From Cydia pomonella (lineage: Eukaryota; Arthropoda; Insecta; Lepidoptera; Tortricidae): a stretch of 64,000 nucleotides of DNA. The position numbers were made by a program, and so were the translations under genes. Positions 13,801-21,276 of the stretch are shown piece after piece. The DNA lies in contig NC_084723.1 of assembly GCF_033807575.1 (NCBI RefSeq), positions 4,903,247 to 4,967,246 of the forward strand, read 5' to 3'. The notes below the pieces were generated by a model. That model was given only the letters and a program-made list of their open reading frames with translations. It did no database searches and was not told the origin of the DNA. How positions within the stretch are numbered: position 1 is the stretch's first letter; each line of letters begins with the position of its first letter.

Positions 13801-16800
13801 AGACTATTGTGTTAAATCCAACGTTTTATTGAAGAGTTATCCACCAGTGAACCAGCTTATCCAAATATCCAAATTGTGCAGGCCACATGGTCGGACACCC
13901 ATTTTAGACGAAATATTTATCGAACAAATGGTTTATTCAACGGAGTTACTTTTTTTATAAGTGTCCGAAATGTTAAGTAGCATAAAAACAATAACGTTTT
14001 AGGCGGCCCAACCTACTATAAATCCCGTAAAAATAATTTTGGACTAAAATTTAGAAAAATTCACAGGAATTCTACTAAAAAGTTCTTTTTTTGTGTTTCA
14101 GGCAGTAGAAATTGTTTGTAACTTCTCTAGTCAGCCAAAGGAAGGCGAGAAGGTATACGAGACCAAGTGGTCTGATGGGGAGGGTTGGACAACATGTGGC
14201 TGTCCTGATGGTTTCGTCGAAGACGACTGTCTCTGTGTACCAGGAAACCATTCAGACAGCAAAGATGACAAAGAAAATGAAGAGAAAGATGCCCATCAAA
14301 ATAAAGACAAAGATGACCAACAAAATAAAGACAAGAATGAACAAAACACAGACAAAGGTAATCAACAAAACGAAGATAAAAATGAGCACCTAAATAATGA
14401 CAAAGAGGACGAACGGAATAAAGATAAAGATCATCAACAAAAGAAACACGAAGATGACCCAAACAACGACACAGATGAAGATGACCGAGATAATCAGACG
14501 AACAAAGATATTTTAAAGCACAAGATTAAAAAAATAAGCAATAATAAAACAGAAAATCATGATAACAATGTCCATGGTTCGTTGAACACACGTCACCGCT
14601 TATAATTGTACTAATATTATATGTGTAAATGTTTATATGATAGAATTTAGGGTATTTGGATGTTCATTCCTTCATCACGTAAAAACGGATACTTTGACTT
14701 CAATGCAATTTGACACACATAGTTTTTAGCTTGGAAAGGGCAGGATACTTTATATTCCGGAATTAAAAAAGCTTATCATCATCATCATTTCCTCGCGTTA
14801 TCCCGGCATTTTTGCCATGGCTCATAGGAGCCTGGGGTCCGATTGACAACTAATCCCAACTAATACCGCGAAAACCGAGATTCGCAAATTGCGGGGATCT
14901 TTTTCTTTTACTCTGACTAAAACGTAATTAGAGTGACAGAGAAAAATACCCGCAATTGACAAACTTCGACTTTCGCGATTATAGCCCAGATGCCCGGGAC
15001 CGCTACGTCACGTCCACAATCCTATTTCGTCACTTTTTAAATCATCTACAGTGGCATGTCGTCAACATACAATTCCTATATCGACACCTTCCTCACTCGT
15101 CCACATTACTATTTTGCGAATTTCGCGGTAGGCCCCCTGAGCCGAGGCGTCCAATCTCAGATCATCCGACATTTCGTGTTCTACGAGTATACATATAAAG
15201 CATCACGTGATCAATGATCACTTATCATTGTAAACGAAGTATCCTCGGCTCGGACTTGAATCGTTCTAGCGTGATCCTTTATCTGAGTCTGTATGTCATT
15301 AAATTAATTAAGTACACTCCCGGCCAAAAGTATAGAAACAAGCTTATATTTTAATAGAAAAGTGTGATTTTTAAGCGATATAATAGACTACTCATTAGAA
15401 ACAAAATGATAAATATAATAGTAGATCATTTTAAAAGTAATTTACTCAAGTTGTGGCTATGATATTTGCCAGTGCCAACATTTTTCAAAGCAGTTAAAAA
15501 GGTATAATTATGTTACTTTTTCCTAATTTTTTTAATGGTTTTGATAATATTTTAGGATGTACTGATATTTAGCAAGTATTTTTAACCTTTTGTGGTTGCT
15601 TAATGTAAATTTTAGGTTACAATTATAAAACAAAGAACGAAACATGTGATATTAAAAAACCTTGTTACCATACTTTTGGCCTTGGGTGTATATGCAGACA
15701 AGCTGTTATTTTTTCTCTATAGTACGACGACTATTGTCTATAGGTAATCTTTTATAAGAATTATGAACGAAAAACATATTTCATACACATTATTAAAGCC
15801 TCCAAAAAGAATAATAAAAAAAGGATATAAATCAAACGATAGGGCATAGCTGTGGTTAGTACATAGGTGTAGTTAATACGTCAAATTGTGTAATAATATG
15901 TATTTTCTAAAATATTATTATCCAGAGCGGAAAAGGAGGACAACATTCGCACTCTCGTCCAATTTCATCTTAAAGAATGACTCACGCTAGACCAGCCCGT
16001 GCCCGGGCCGAGGCATCCAACACGTCATTTTCTATGATAGCTGATCGGTAATCGCGTGGTGCTTTCCTCAGAATTCGAAACGCCGGAAGCTCCGGCCCGG
16101 CCCCGGCCCGGTCTAGCGTGGGTCATCCTTAATGCCATCTTAATGAGTTGTTAACACATTATGCAGGTACTTGTGCTCCTGGTGACTCTAGCTGCACTCC
16201 TAAAGTGGTGATAATGCCAATCATCACCGTCGAGAATGCGGACCTGAACAGGTAAGCGTTAAAAGTAACTGATGACCGAAGCGCTGGCGGCTTCCTCGCA
16301 CAACGTATCAGATCACGGACAGATTATCGATTGCTTTAGCTTTTATCAAATGTATGATGATATCGCCTATGTCAAAATTGGGGTTCTTGATTTTAGTTAA
16401 ATGATAGCTGGGGTTTACAAATAGCCACAAATAAAAATAAATGGGGTTATTGAATAGTTAAACATGTTTCAAGTTAAATTATCCATCACTGCACAGGACT
16501 GCCACGGTAGTTTACTGCATCACAATTACACCTTAATAACGAAATTATTTATTTGTTTTATATATACAAATGCTTTATTTACATAATAGACATACAGTTG
16601 TGTGCAATATAATAGCAGTACATAAGAAAATGTAAATTTAGGGAAAACTATAACTTTAAATTAATAATATTGTATTTTTTTATATAATTATTCTGCATTA
16701 TTACTTGATATTGTTTCAAAATTAACTGTAACCTTTACTTAAATTATATTGGAAGTAAAAAAAATATCATGAAAATCGGCTTTTTTAACTAAGTTGCGGA

Positions 16801-19035
16801 AATTCCTATAAAAACGTAAAACCCTACGGAAAAAATACAATTTTGTACTATAATTCTAATTTAGAATCTTTGCTATTATTTCCAATCAAAGCTGTAAAGC
16901 TTAATCAAAGATGTAAATCTAAACCCAAGTCATCCAGAAAAAAATAAACTTTTCTATAAGACGATCTTCGTCGCAGACTGTACTGCTATTATATTGCACA
17001 CAACTGTATACAGAGGTGTTACTATTAAAAACTAGCTTAAATCTATAATAGGCCCTTGAGGCGTTGTACCAAGGATGCGGGCGGCATTTCCTCGTATCGC
17101 AATGCTGATACGTTGTGCGAGGAAGCCGCCAGCTCTTCGATCACCAGTTACGTCAACCAGACGCTTCGCGATTTCTGCAAAAAACTTGTGCGCACAGGGA
17201 CCCCATGGACCTAGATGGACAGGGCTAGCCTAACATGAGAATAAAGTCAATATGTATGTGCATCTTATTACTTTGCCACTTGTAATTTTTGAAACATAAA
17301 AAGAGCCGTTATGAGCTGGTGTGTTGAAAAATATTAACATTTATTTGATTGTTATCACATTTGATTGTTTCAGATTTAACGAGGCTCAGGTTTGTATTAA
17401 TTCTACTATATTTATTACGAGTCATAATATATTTTGATACAGTAAGCTGCTGGGGGGGAAGGGTTTTGGTTACACCATTTATACATTCGGATTATCTGAG
17501 CCAGATTATTATTTCATGGGAATGTGAATTCCATTTCAACCCAAATCAGCTTTCTAAAACACCTACATTTTTCATCAATCAGTGAAAGCCTTTATATGGG
17601 TTTGAAATTAAAAGACAAGTTTTTCAAATGAATAAAAAAATATATCAAAAGAAGTTACATAGTATTAATATCGTATTCGTAGGTAGCAAGAATATTTTAA
17701 AAATAAAAAATGCAATAAGAAACCACGGAACATGGCAGCGCAGTATTACCTACAGCACCTTTAGTTACCAAATTTATAATTTTCAGAAGAAGGCTTTGGC
17801 TAAAGATCTAGAACAACGGAAACAACAACTAAGGTAGTTTTTCATGTTTAAGTTATACATAAATATTTTCTAAAAAATACCTCATAATCAGAATAAACCA
17901 TTACTTTTTCTGTTTCAGGCTAAAAATCAAGGACCGTATTAAAAATGTGAGGGACCGATACTTTAAAGATTATGTAGTTCTTGAACCAGGAACCAGATTT
18001 TCTAACGGGGGACCAATAGACGAAGATACTTTCGTACTATCTAAAAATCACACAAATTATACGCCTTACATTAATCGCAAGGAACTAAATAATTTTGGAA
18101 CCAATACAAAAAGAACGAACATAGAAATAAAAGACAGAAGAGATTTTTCTGATTTAGATCAGTTAGTATCTGAATATTTGTTGAACTTGCACGATGACAA
18201 AGCTGTGCATTCCACAGTTGATATGGGAAATCGATCAGTCAAAGGTACGAGAGAGAATAATATAAATGGCAAACAAGCGAATACAAAAAAATATCCTAAT
18301 CCTATTACTTCAAACTTACAGAATAATGTACAAGGTTTTAGAAAAGCAATTAGCAATTTAGATAATGATCTTCAATTTCCGTTGAGTGATTTATATGATT
18401 TGAAGGCTAAAGAATATATCAAGGGCAAGTTTAATAATATACCTACTCCAAATAAGAAAATGCTTGATTCTGAAACAGAAAAAATAGACCTTACTGATTA
18501 TGCTATCGAAGATCATTTAAATACTAACTATGAACCGAGAGTCATAGAAAACCAAAGAAACACTTTGCCGGAAAGAGAACAAAACCCATTAAATATTAAC
18601 GAAGACGACACAAACCACTATGATTATCAGTTATATTCTGAGAATAACCAAGGCGACGAACCACAATATGTTGTTGAAGATTACGCTGGATTACAAAATG
18701 ACGAAAAATCTTCGTATGAATATGGTCGCGGACAAAACAGACAGCTTGTTTATGATGCGAATGAAGTAACGCGTTATTACTTAGACAAATTGAACGAAGA
18801 TACCAACGCTGGACATAGACTGGACACAGGCACTAACACTGGACCACAACTAGACACAGAAACTGTCACTGGGCATCGACTGAACACAGGCGATGACACT
18901 GGGCAACAACTAGACACTGGCCATGACACTGGGCAACGACTGGACCCAGAAACTCTCACTGGATACAGACTGGACACAGGCATCGACACTAGACACAGAC
19001 AAGAGCACAGGTGGCCCATCCACCTTGCAAAAAAA
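1798..19035 (+). CDS. Divergent CAP-superfamily (SCP/antigen-5-like) secreted protein, multi-exon, 5' and 3' incomplete
   Basis: Twelve exons join in phase: 1798-1898, 6927-7012, 8407-8470, 9475-9559, 10016-10105, 12270-12378, 13142-13259, 14102-14357, 16167-16251, 17374-17389, 17787-17833 and 17919-19035. They total 2174 nt. In order the product shows a Cys-rich N-terminus (CSRVGDC, MCMYGDK, GPRCSGG), the CAP helix region (WHESLAEFAQAWANQC, HDLCRSS, GQAMF), the CAP core strand NVGCGMS, a CAP2-like IVCNFS, a hinge-like CGCPDG/DDCLC, an Asp/Asn/Lys-rich linker, and a disordered acidic tail. CAP proteins are normally extracellular and include insect venom-allergen-like and salivary proteins. 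Both His residues of the usual CAP cavity look replaced: Leu in LDILNEFKR where HN..R is expected, and Ser in NSYLVAVHG where GHYTQ is expected. No signal-peptide exon was found, so the start lies upstream or was missed. The family call is firm; the role is unknown. Confidence 0.82.
1958..2018 (+). repeat. CT-rich microsatellite
   Basis: Imperfect (TCTT)n and (CT)n runs just after CAP exon a. Confidence 0.85.
2166..2770. mobile_element. Decayed relative of the hAT element at 29577
   Basis: It contains many copies of AACCGATTATT/AATAATCGGTT and ends GCATTCCCT, the same terminus as the 29577-31192 element. The left end is not clear and no target duplication was found. Confidence 0.5.
2876..3100 (-). 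repeat. LINE 3'-end-like repeat, interrupted
   Basis: The pieces AATGGCGGACTTAACGCCAA and TCTACCGGTCAACCATAGG match an uninterrupted copy at 40730-40830, with about 170 bp of other sequence between them here. Confidence 0.55.
3244..3425 (-). repeat. Dispersed LINE 3'-end repeat (GGTGGCAAACAAGCATACGG family)
   Basis: Reverse complement of the sequence at 6555-6745. It shares the block that reads TGGTAAGCAGTCACCGTAGC in fuller copies. Further copies lie near 33110, 44440, 51000 and 57600. Confidence 0.65.
3846..4090 (+). repeat. tRNA-derived SINE, family A, + orientation
   Basis: The 5' part has an RNA polymerase III box-B-like TTTCGAATCCCGG and a degraded box A (GGTGGGTAACCC). A GAGCCATGGGTGTTTTCTATG body follows, then an ATTTATTTATTTAT tail. 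It is diverged from the other copies. Confidence 0.7.
4141..5407 (-). pseudogene. Decayed non-LTR retrotransposon (Jockey-like), reverse transcriptase and C-terminal part
   Basis: Read leftwards, 5407-4823 gives reverse transcriptase blocks: SLDISKAFDRVWHEGL, LRDRSIRIVISG, AGVPQGSALSSTLFLLHIND. The catalytic YADD is degraded to NADE. After a frame break, 4826-4587 continues with the post-catalytic region (ACLISAKRSPFHLTP). 4536-4141 holds a further piece (LESVERWSKR, LEHRRKVAFL). Several frameshifts make it non-functional. Clade assignment is by resemblance only. Confidence 0.82.
5408..5930. other. Gene-free stretch
   Basis: AT-rich sequence with no exon or clear repeat beyond the usual simple runs. 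Confidence 0.45.
5931..6063. mobile_element. Foldback element, GCCATCAGATAT family
   Basis: Arms GTTCGCCATCAGATATCGG and the complementary ATATCTGATGGCGAC enclose a hairpin of about 130 bp. A second copy lies at 61708-61804. Confidence 0.75.
6249..6383. mobile_element. Foldback element, GCGTAGCCAACG family
   Basis: Arms GCGTAGCCAACGTTACAATC and GCACGTTGGCTACGC are inverted, with a centre carrying CTCTATCACTCTTCCATATT. Copies lie at 23201-23338, 29446-31208 (split by a hAT insertion) and 45241-45372. Confidence 0.82.
6555..6745 (+). repeat. Dispersed LINE 3'-end repeat (GGTGGCAAACAAGCATACGG family)
   Basis: Contains CGGCCCGCCTGATGGTAAGC and CAACTCCAGAGGAGTTACATG, as in other copies. It is followed by CCTACTCATAGTGTTGTG-related sequence in inverted form. 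Confidence 0.65.
6927..7012 (+). CDS. CAP gene exon b
   Basis: A T-rich tract ending ttttag precedes the exon and the donor GA|gtaagt follows. It encodes KIMGPRCSGGKMLPFTED and then EKAFMLDILNE, the first CAP helix. The usual HN pair reads LN here. It enters in phase 0 and leaves with two bases of a Glu codon that exon c completes. Confidence 0.8.
7041..7168. mobile_element. Foldback element, GTCACTATGCCTGTCAC family
   Basis: Inner arms GTCACTATGCCTGTTAC and GTGACAGGTATGGTGAC are inverted, and the right end reads CATCTTAGCCCTACAG. It is the most abundant foldback in the window, with copies near 9772, 21151, 25097, 26293, 27228 and 31211. Confidence 0.8.
7382..7584. mobile_element. Non-autonomous hAT-type element, 203 bp
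   Basis: Inverted ends CAGGGATCGGAAACCGG and CCGGTTCCGATCCCTG are flanked by TCGGGGAC (7374-7381) and TCGGGAAC (7585-7592), an 8-bp duplication with one mismatch. It is too short for a transposase. Confidence 0.85.
7920..8005 (+). repeat. Dispersed repeat ending GGCTACGGAACCCTAAAAA
   Basis: GGACAGACAGACGGACATGAC and TGGCTACGGAACCCTAAAAA also occur in part near 48200 and resemble the end of the repeat at 54766. Probably a retroelement 3' end. Confidence 0.5.
8407..8470 (+). CDS. CAP gene exon c
   Basis: Acceptor tttgtttag and donor CTG|gtgagt bound the exon. It encodes FKRSLALGQESLPKAYGMRKL, continuing the first CAP helix and the loop after it. The first base completes the Glu codon from exon b, and it leaves in phase 0. 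Confidence 0.8.
8706..8962. mobile_element. Inverted-repeat element, GAAGATAGAGGTAAGGAA family
   Basis: Left arm GGAAGATAGAGGTAAGGAA and right arm TTCCTTACCTCTACTTTCC are inverted. The body carries AGGTGGCGCTACAATACC. A second, 85-90% similar-looking copy is at 28673-28932. Confidence 0.8.
9085..9265. mobile_element. GC-rich foldback in CAP intron
   Basis: The arms around GCGAATAACTCGCGAACGCG and GTCGCATTCGCGAGTC give a strong GC-rich palindrome in otherwise AT-rich DNA. The CpG density is repeat-derived rather than a promoter island. Confidence 0.5.
9475..9559 (+). CDS. CAP gene exon d (helix with AQAWANQC)
   Basis: Acceptor cgtttaacag and donor CAG|gtaata bound the exon. It encodes FWHESLAEFAQAWANQC followed by DGGRHDLCRSS. 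This matches the diagnostic CAP stretch in which a Trp, an acidic Leu-Ala helix and WA..C are followed by HD.CR. The acidic Glu expected in the CAP cavity is kept. Confidence 0.88.
9772..9860. mobile_element. Foldback element, GTCACTATGCCTGTCAC family, partial
   Basis: Starts CAGTAGGGCTAAGGTGGTCGG, inverted relative to the copy at 7041, and is truncated at the right. Confidence 0.65.
10016..10105 (+). CDS. CAP gene exon e
   Basis: Acceptor attgtttcag and the strong donor T|gtaagt bound the exon. It encodes EFPRAGQAMFTLRFNY and PDWSLQDVQFKDK. The F..GQ.. piece is the conserved CAP segment that usually reads VGQNI. Twenty-nine full codons sit between two bases at the left and one at the right. 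Confidence 0.8.
10315..10563 (-). repeat. tRNA-derived SINE, family A
   Basis: On the minus strand it runs from GGCCTAATGGGTAGTGACCC (box-A-like) through GGTTCAAATCCTGG (box B) to a TATAAATATTTATATT-type tail ending CCTATAATATT. It lies in the CAP intron. Confidence 0.85.
10730..11085 (+). repeat. LINE 3'-UTR-like dispersed repeat
   Basis: Contains CGCTACCCGAAGGTTGTCTGG, AGAGATCGCTCTTTAGCGAC and a terminal AATAAAAAGTATTCCATC plus (TATC)n. This is the form of a retroposon 3' end that is common in Lepidoptera. The short open frame at 10822-11007 is inside it and is not a gene. Confidence 0.65.
11166..11217. repeat. Perfect hairpin
   Basis: AGCTTTTTATAGTAACT and AGTTACTATAAAAAGCT face each other across a loop of under 20 bp. 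Confidence 0.8.
11230..12115. other. CAP intron without recognisable features
   Basis: No exon or known repeat seen, apart from short inverted words around TGTCAAAATCG near 11940-11980. Confidence 0.45.
12270..12378 (+). CDS. CAP gene exon f
   Basis: Acceptor acattccag and donor GG|gtattg bound the exon. It encodes NNLTPEKRKQVIESFAEG and IYETSTVNKQQIEDYPSG, corresponding to the CAP segment with a W..E helix and a YPSG-type turn before the core strand. Phases agree on both sides. Confidence 0.78.
12641..12740. mobile_element. Foldback element related to 1535-1664
   Basis: Arms ACCCGGGTTTAACCGG and CCCGGGTTTGTGGGATGG, ending GTGACCCTTA, match the ends of the 1535 element. Confidence 0.6.
13142..13259 (+). 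CDS. CAP gene exon g (core VGCG strand)
   Basis: Acceptor ttctctag and donor CAT|gtaagt bound the exon. In the phase set by exon f it reads DFRNSYLVAVHGTTTNVGCG then MSTFHDYYRTTDDEPIIFH. NVGCGMS is the family signature; the His of the preceding GHYTQ.VW motif is Ser here. A longer reading frame across this region is out of phase with the neighbouring exons and is a shadow. Confidence 0.85.
14102..14357 (+). CDS. CAP gene exon h (end of CAP core, Cys-rich hinge, Asp/Asn/Lys-rich linker)
   Basis: Acceptor gtgtttcag leads into AVEIVCNFSS, the last CAP strand, then WSDGEGWTTCGCPDG and VEDDCLCVPGN. A low-complexity stretch built on DKDDQQNKDKNEQ-like units follows. The donor AAAG|gtaatc at 14358 splits a Gly codon that exon i completes in frame. 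Without splicing the frame stays open in the same Asn/Asp/Lys composition to a stop at 14603-14605. Confidence 0.82.
14358..14605 (+). CDS. Possible alternative C-terminus of the CAP gene by read-through of the exon h donor
   Basis: If the donor at 14358 is not used, translation continues for 82 residues, ending SLNTRHRL and a TAA. The extension keeps the charged repeat-like composition (NEDKNEHLNNDKEDERNKDK), and GT dinucleotides are almost absent from 14360 to 14565, as in exonic low-complexity sequence. No AATAAA follows closely, so a short mRNA is possible but not shown. Confidence 0.4.
14765..14850 (+). repeat. Dispersed repeat with (CAT)n start
   Basis: ATCATCATCATTTCCTCGCG and GGCTCATAGGAGCCTGGGGTCC form a block that looks like a retroelement fragment. 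Only this copy was seen in the window. Confidence 0.35.
14865..14978. mobile_element. Foldback element, CGCGAAAA/GCAAATTGCGGGG family
   Basis: ACCGCGAAAACCGAGATTCGC and its inverted partner ending TTTCGCG enclose GGGGATCTTTTTCTTTTAC. A second copy lies at 59956-60075. Confidence 0.75.
15315..15688. mobile_element. Tc1/mariner-type non-autonomous element, 374 bp
   Basis: Ends CACTCCCGGCCAAAAGTAT and ATACTTTTGGCCTTGGGTG are inverted and flanked on both sides by TA. No transposase frame is present. Confidence 0.82.
15974..16132. mobile_element. Foldback element, GACCCACGCTAGACC family
   Basis: Arms TGACTCACGCTAGACCAGCC and CCGGTCTAGCGTGGGTCATCC form a GC-rich hairpin of about 160 bp just upstream of CAP exon i. 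Confidence 0.75.
16167..16251 (+). CDS. CAP gene exon i
   Basis: Acceptor cattatgcag and donor AG|gtaagc bound the exon. It encodes TCAPGDSSCTPKVVIMPI and ITVENADLNR. Two bases at the left complete the Gly codon split in exon h, and two at the right start an Arg codon completed by the microexon. Confidence 0.7.
16263..17155. mobile_element. Larger inverted-repeat element with a nested mariner-type insertion
   Basis: Left arm GCTGGCGGCTTCCTCGCACA continues to ACGTATCA; its exact reverse complement is at the right (TGATACGTTGTGCGAGGAAG on to CCGCCAGC). AGTAACTG and CAGTTACG lie outside. A 412-bp TA-flanked element sits between. The right arm extends further left than the left arm does, so the original may have been a retroelement piece. 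Confidence 0.6.
16595..17006. mobile_element. Tc1/mariner-type non-autonomous element, 412 bp
   Basis: Perfect 26-bp-class inverted ends (CAGTTGTGTGCAATATAATA and TATTATATTGCACACAACTG) are flanked by TA. Perfect ends suggest recent activity. No transposase is encoded. Confidence 0.9.
17374..17389 (+). CDS. CAP gene microexon j (16 nt)
   Basis: Acceptor attgtttcag and donor CAG|gtttgt enclose 16 bases. One base completes an Arg codon and the rest reads FNEAQ. It joins ENADLNR to KKALAKDLEQR in a continuous helical-looking segment. Exons i and k do not join in frame without it, since exon i leaves two bases over and k starts in phase 0. Confidence 0.6.
17787..17833 (+). CDS. CAP gene exon k
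   Basis: Acceptor aattttcag and donor AG|gtagtt bound the exon. It encodes KKALAKDLEQRKQQL, a charged, probably helical piece. It leaves two bases of an Arg codon completed by the next exon. Confidence 0.7.
17919..19035 (+). CDS. CAP gene exon l: long acidic tail with 10-residue repeats
   Basis: Acceptor ctgtttcag and the strong donor AAA|gtaagt enclose 1117 nt, 372 complete codons. It opens with LKIKDRIKNVRDRYFKDYVV and continues as an Asn/Asp/Glu/Tyr-rich, low-hydrophobic chain that is probably disordered. The end, about 18811-18990, is a repeat of six 10-residue units of the form GHRLDTGxDT. The donor implies at least one more exon. No match to a known domain is recognised in this part. 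The length of the uninterrupted frame in AT-rich DNA supports real coding. Confidence 0.82.
18811..18990 (+). repeat. Coding minisatellite, six 30-bp units
   Basis: Six direct 30-bp units encode variants of GHRLDTGTNT, GPQLDTETVT, GHRLNTGDDT, GQQLDTGHDT, GQRLDPETLT and GYRLDTGIDT. All changes keep the frame. The opposite strand is also open here (to about 19019), which is a by-product of the repeat. Confidence 0.9.
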
Positions 19036-19387
19036 GTAAGTATATGGTACAGAATTTAGCTCGTACAACAGATACTAGAAATCGATAACAGATAGTAGAA
19101 AAGTTCTCAAAGTTTAATAAGGTATCGAGATATAATTAACTTTGACGTTTCTTGCCTTAAGACAACTGTCCGTCATATGTGTTAATATAGGTTATTTGAC
19201 ATTGTATTGTCAGAGCATTTTTTTATTTTGGATCAAGTACTATCTTCCTCACTCATTATTAATTAAATAAACCCATAAATATGTACAGGTCAATTCAATT
19301 CACAAGAGCTGGCACGAATGGAACGAATGAGTGAAGGAAAATAATATATCTATGTGTATGATATTAACCGATAAAATGGCAAAGTGA

Positions 19388-19522
19388 CTCGTACGTCTGA
19401 AAATATCGATACGAAAAATGTGCCAAAAATATGTATACACTTCCCTAATATATGGGCAATAAAGTCGTGTACCTATACATATTTTTGGCACTTTTTTCGT
19501 ATCGATATTTTCAGACGTGACC
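19388..19522. mobile_element. Foldback element, ACGTCTGAAAATATCGATACG
   Basis: ACGTCTGAAAATATCGATAC and its exact reverse complement, then TGCCAAAAATATGTATA on both arms, form a near-perfect hairpin of about 135 bp. Confidence 0.85.
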
Positions 19523-19901
19523 GTACAATAAAATTTTAGTTCATTCAATTTGTGCCACCGCCACCTTTCGTGAAACGACCTGTACCATCAATCTCAAATT
19601 ATTCTTCACTATTCAATATATTATCATGAGATACTCACAGTCGTGGTATATGACATAAAAAAGGCAAATACACCACGTAAAAAAGGCAAATACGGCGTTT
19701 TTCGAAGAATTCTCTTTCTCTCTTCTTCTTCAATCTTTGTATTCCTAAGATGTTTTGATGCAAGTTTATTTCAGCTTCGGTGACGTCGAAGGTTAATAAC
19801 TGTTTAACGTTTTGGTAATTTTCGAATAAAACAAAGATGTAAACCATACCGAATTCTATTTAAATCGGTTCAGCGGTTATTGATTCGACATACAAACTTA
19901 A

Positions 19902-19926
19902 CCCCCCCCCCCCCCCCCCCCCCCCC
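19902..19926 (+). repeat. C homopolymer, 25 nt
   Basis: Uninterrupted run of 25 C. Shorter homopolymers are 16 C at 33400-33415 and 11 G at 32465-32475. Confidence 0.95.
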
Positions 19927-20158
19927 ACTTTTCACATCCCAAGGGATAATGTTTTGGGATATAACTATCCTGTCTAATAACAGTAACAACTTTATATATG
20001 TTTAAAATAATCTAATAGCTTTGCTGACTGTACCTAACCTTGAAGCGCAAACAGGCTTCACATGTCGCTTCTGAAACAGGTATGCCCTAGTTTACATCCC
20101 TCGGGAAATTTAACAGGAGTTAAAAATGTACTACGGAACTACTAGATTCATAGTAGAT

Positions 20159-20592
20159 TGTATAGTTGTTAGCTTTGTAGCTGGTTCCCAACGGCTTATC
20201 CTTGGTCTATTGTTAATTAAAACCGCGCGTGCCACTTACCTGCAAAAAAAGGGCCGGGTAACTTTAAGCAGTTATTTAATTAGAACTCCTATGGTAACTG
20301 GAATAAGATTCAAAATGAACAAATGGAAGAATAATTTGACTTCTTGTGTGGTCCCTATACGGTTACTGAGTGCCGGGAGTCGAACGCTACCGAAAAAGTC
20401 TAAAATGTGTCCTCGATATGCAGAACAAAGAGCGCACCTACACTGGTTTTTTGAGCGGTGGACTAGCCCGCGCTCAGGTGCCAATTAGAATTATACGACC
20501 CTTTTTTGCAGGTAGTGGCACACGCGGTTTTAGTTAACAATAGACAAAGGATAAGCCGTTGCGGGCCAGCTACAAAGCCAACAACTATACAA
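20159..20592. mobile_element. Long-TIR element, about 434 bp
   Basis: The arms of about 90-100 bp are inverted (left TATAGTTGTTAGCTTTGTAG, right CTACAAAGCCAACAACTATA), each ending internally at TACCTGCAAAAAAAGGG / CCCTTTTTTGCAGGTA. The open frames inside (20126-20488) are by-products. A one-armed relative lies at 52440-52620. Confidence 0.8.
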
Positions 20593-21150
20593 CAAAGGCA
20601 ATTTATTGATCCGAGCGCAGCGAGTACATTAATGAATTGTATTGTCCTCAGAAGTGACCTTTTTTTAAAATGTGTTTCATAATTTACTATTTTATTTTAT
20701 GACAGCAAAATTGTATATTTCCGCTATAATTTCTGAAATAACTGCAATTTTGAATTGAGAAGTTTTTTTTAATTACCTTACAAAAGTAGAGACGCTTTCC
20801 AGGTAGATTTTTGTACATAGTCCCACCTGTTGCTATCTCTACTGCACGCGCATAAATTCTTTAGAGTGAACTACTTACTGACAAAACGGTAGTTTGCCCT
20901 TCACATATTTACATATTTGTTGTAAATTGCGGTGGCTACAAAGTATTTAATAACGATTTTACAACCTAAGACTAGTGGCGTATTATATAGCACTACTATA
21001 GCACTCTTCTACCTCGATTTCAACCTCTAACCCTATTGTAGCGCCGTATTGCAACCGAAGGTTATAAAAACGCGTGCCCAATCCAGAGTCGCGATTATAT
21101 TACGAGGTTATAGCCGGCTATAACCCCAATTTTTAGAACCTCAATTGAAA

Positions 21151-21276
21151 CTCAGCGGCTGTAGCATGGTCGCATTTTTATCGCTTATCAATATGCCTGT
21201 CAGTTTCGCACTTAGCAACGCAAGTGAGCAAAAGCAAACGCAAGTGATAAAAATCCGACCATGCTACAGCCGCAGG
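21151..21276. mobile_element. Foldback element, GTCACTATGCCTGTCAC family
   Basis: GCGGCTGTAGCATGGTCGC and GACCATGCTACAGCCGC terminate the hairpin. Confidence 0.75.

Noticed and set aside
14127..14462. 111-codon minus-strand frame opposite CAP exon h
   Set aside because: Mirror of the low-complexity Asp/Asn/Lys coding on the plus strand, where exon phase and CAP motifs fit.
18777..19019. 80-codon minus-strand frame antisense to the CAP tail
   Set aside because: By-product of the in-frame 30-bp repeat on the plus strand.
20126..20488. 120-codon open frame, + strand
   Set aside because: It lies within a long-TIR mobile element and spans one arm; no protein motif, and the reverse strand is also open.
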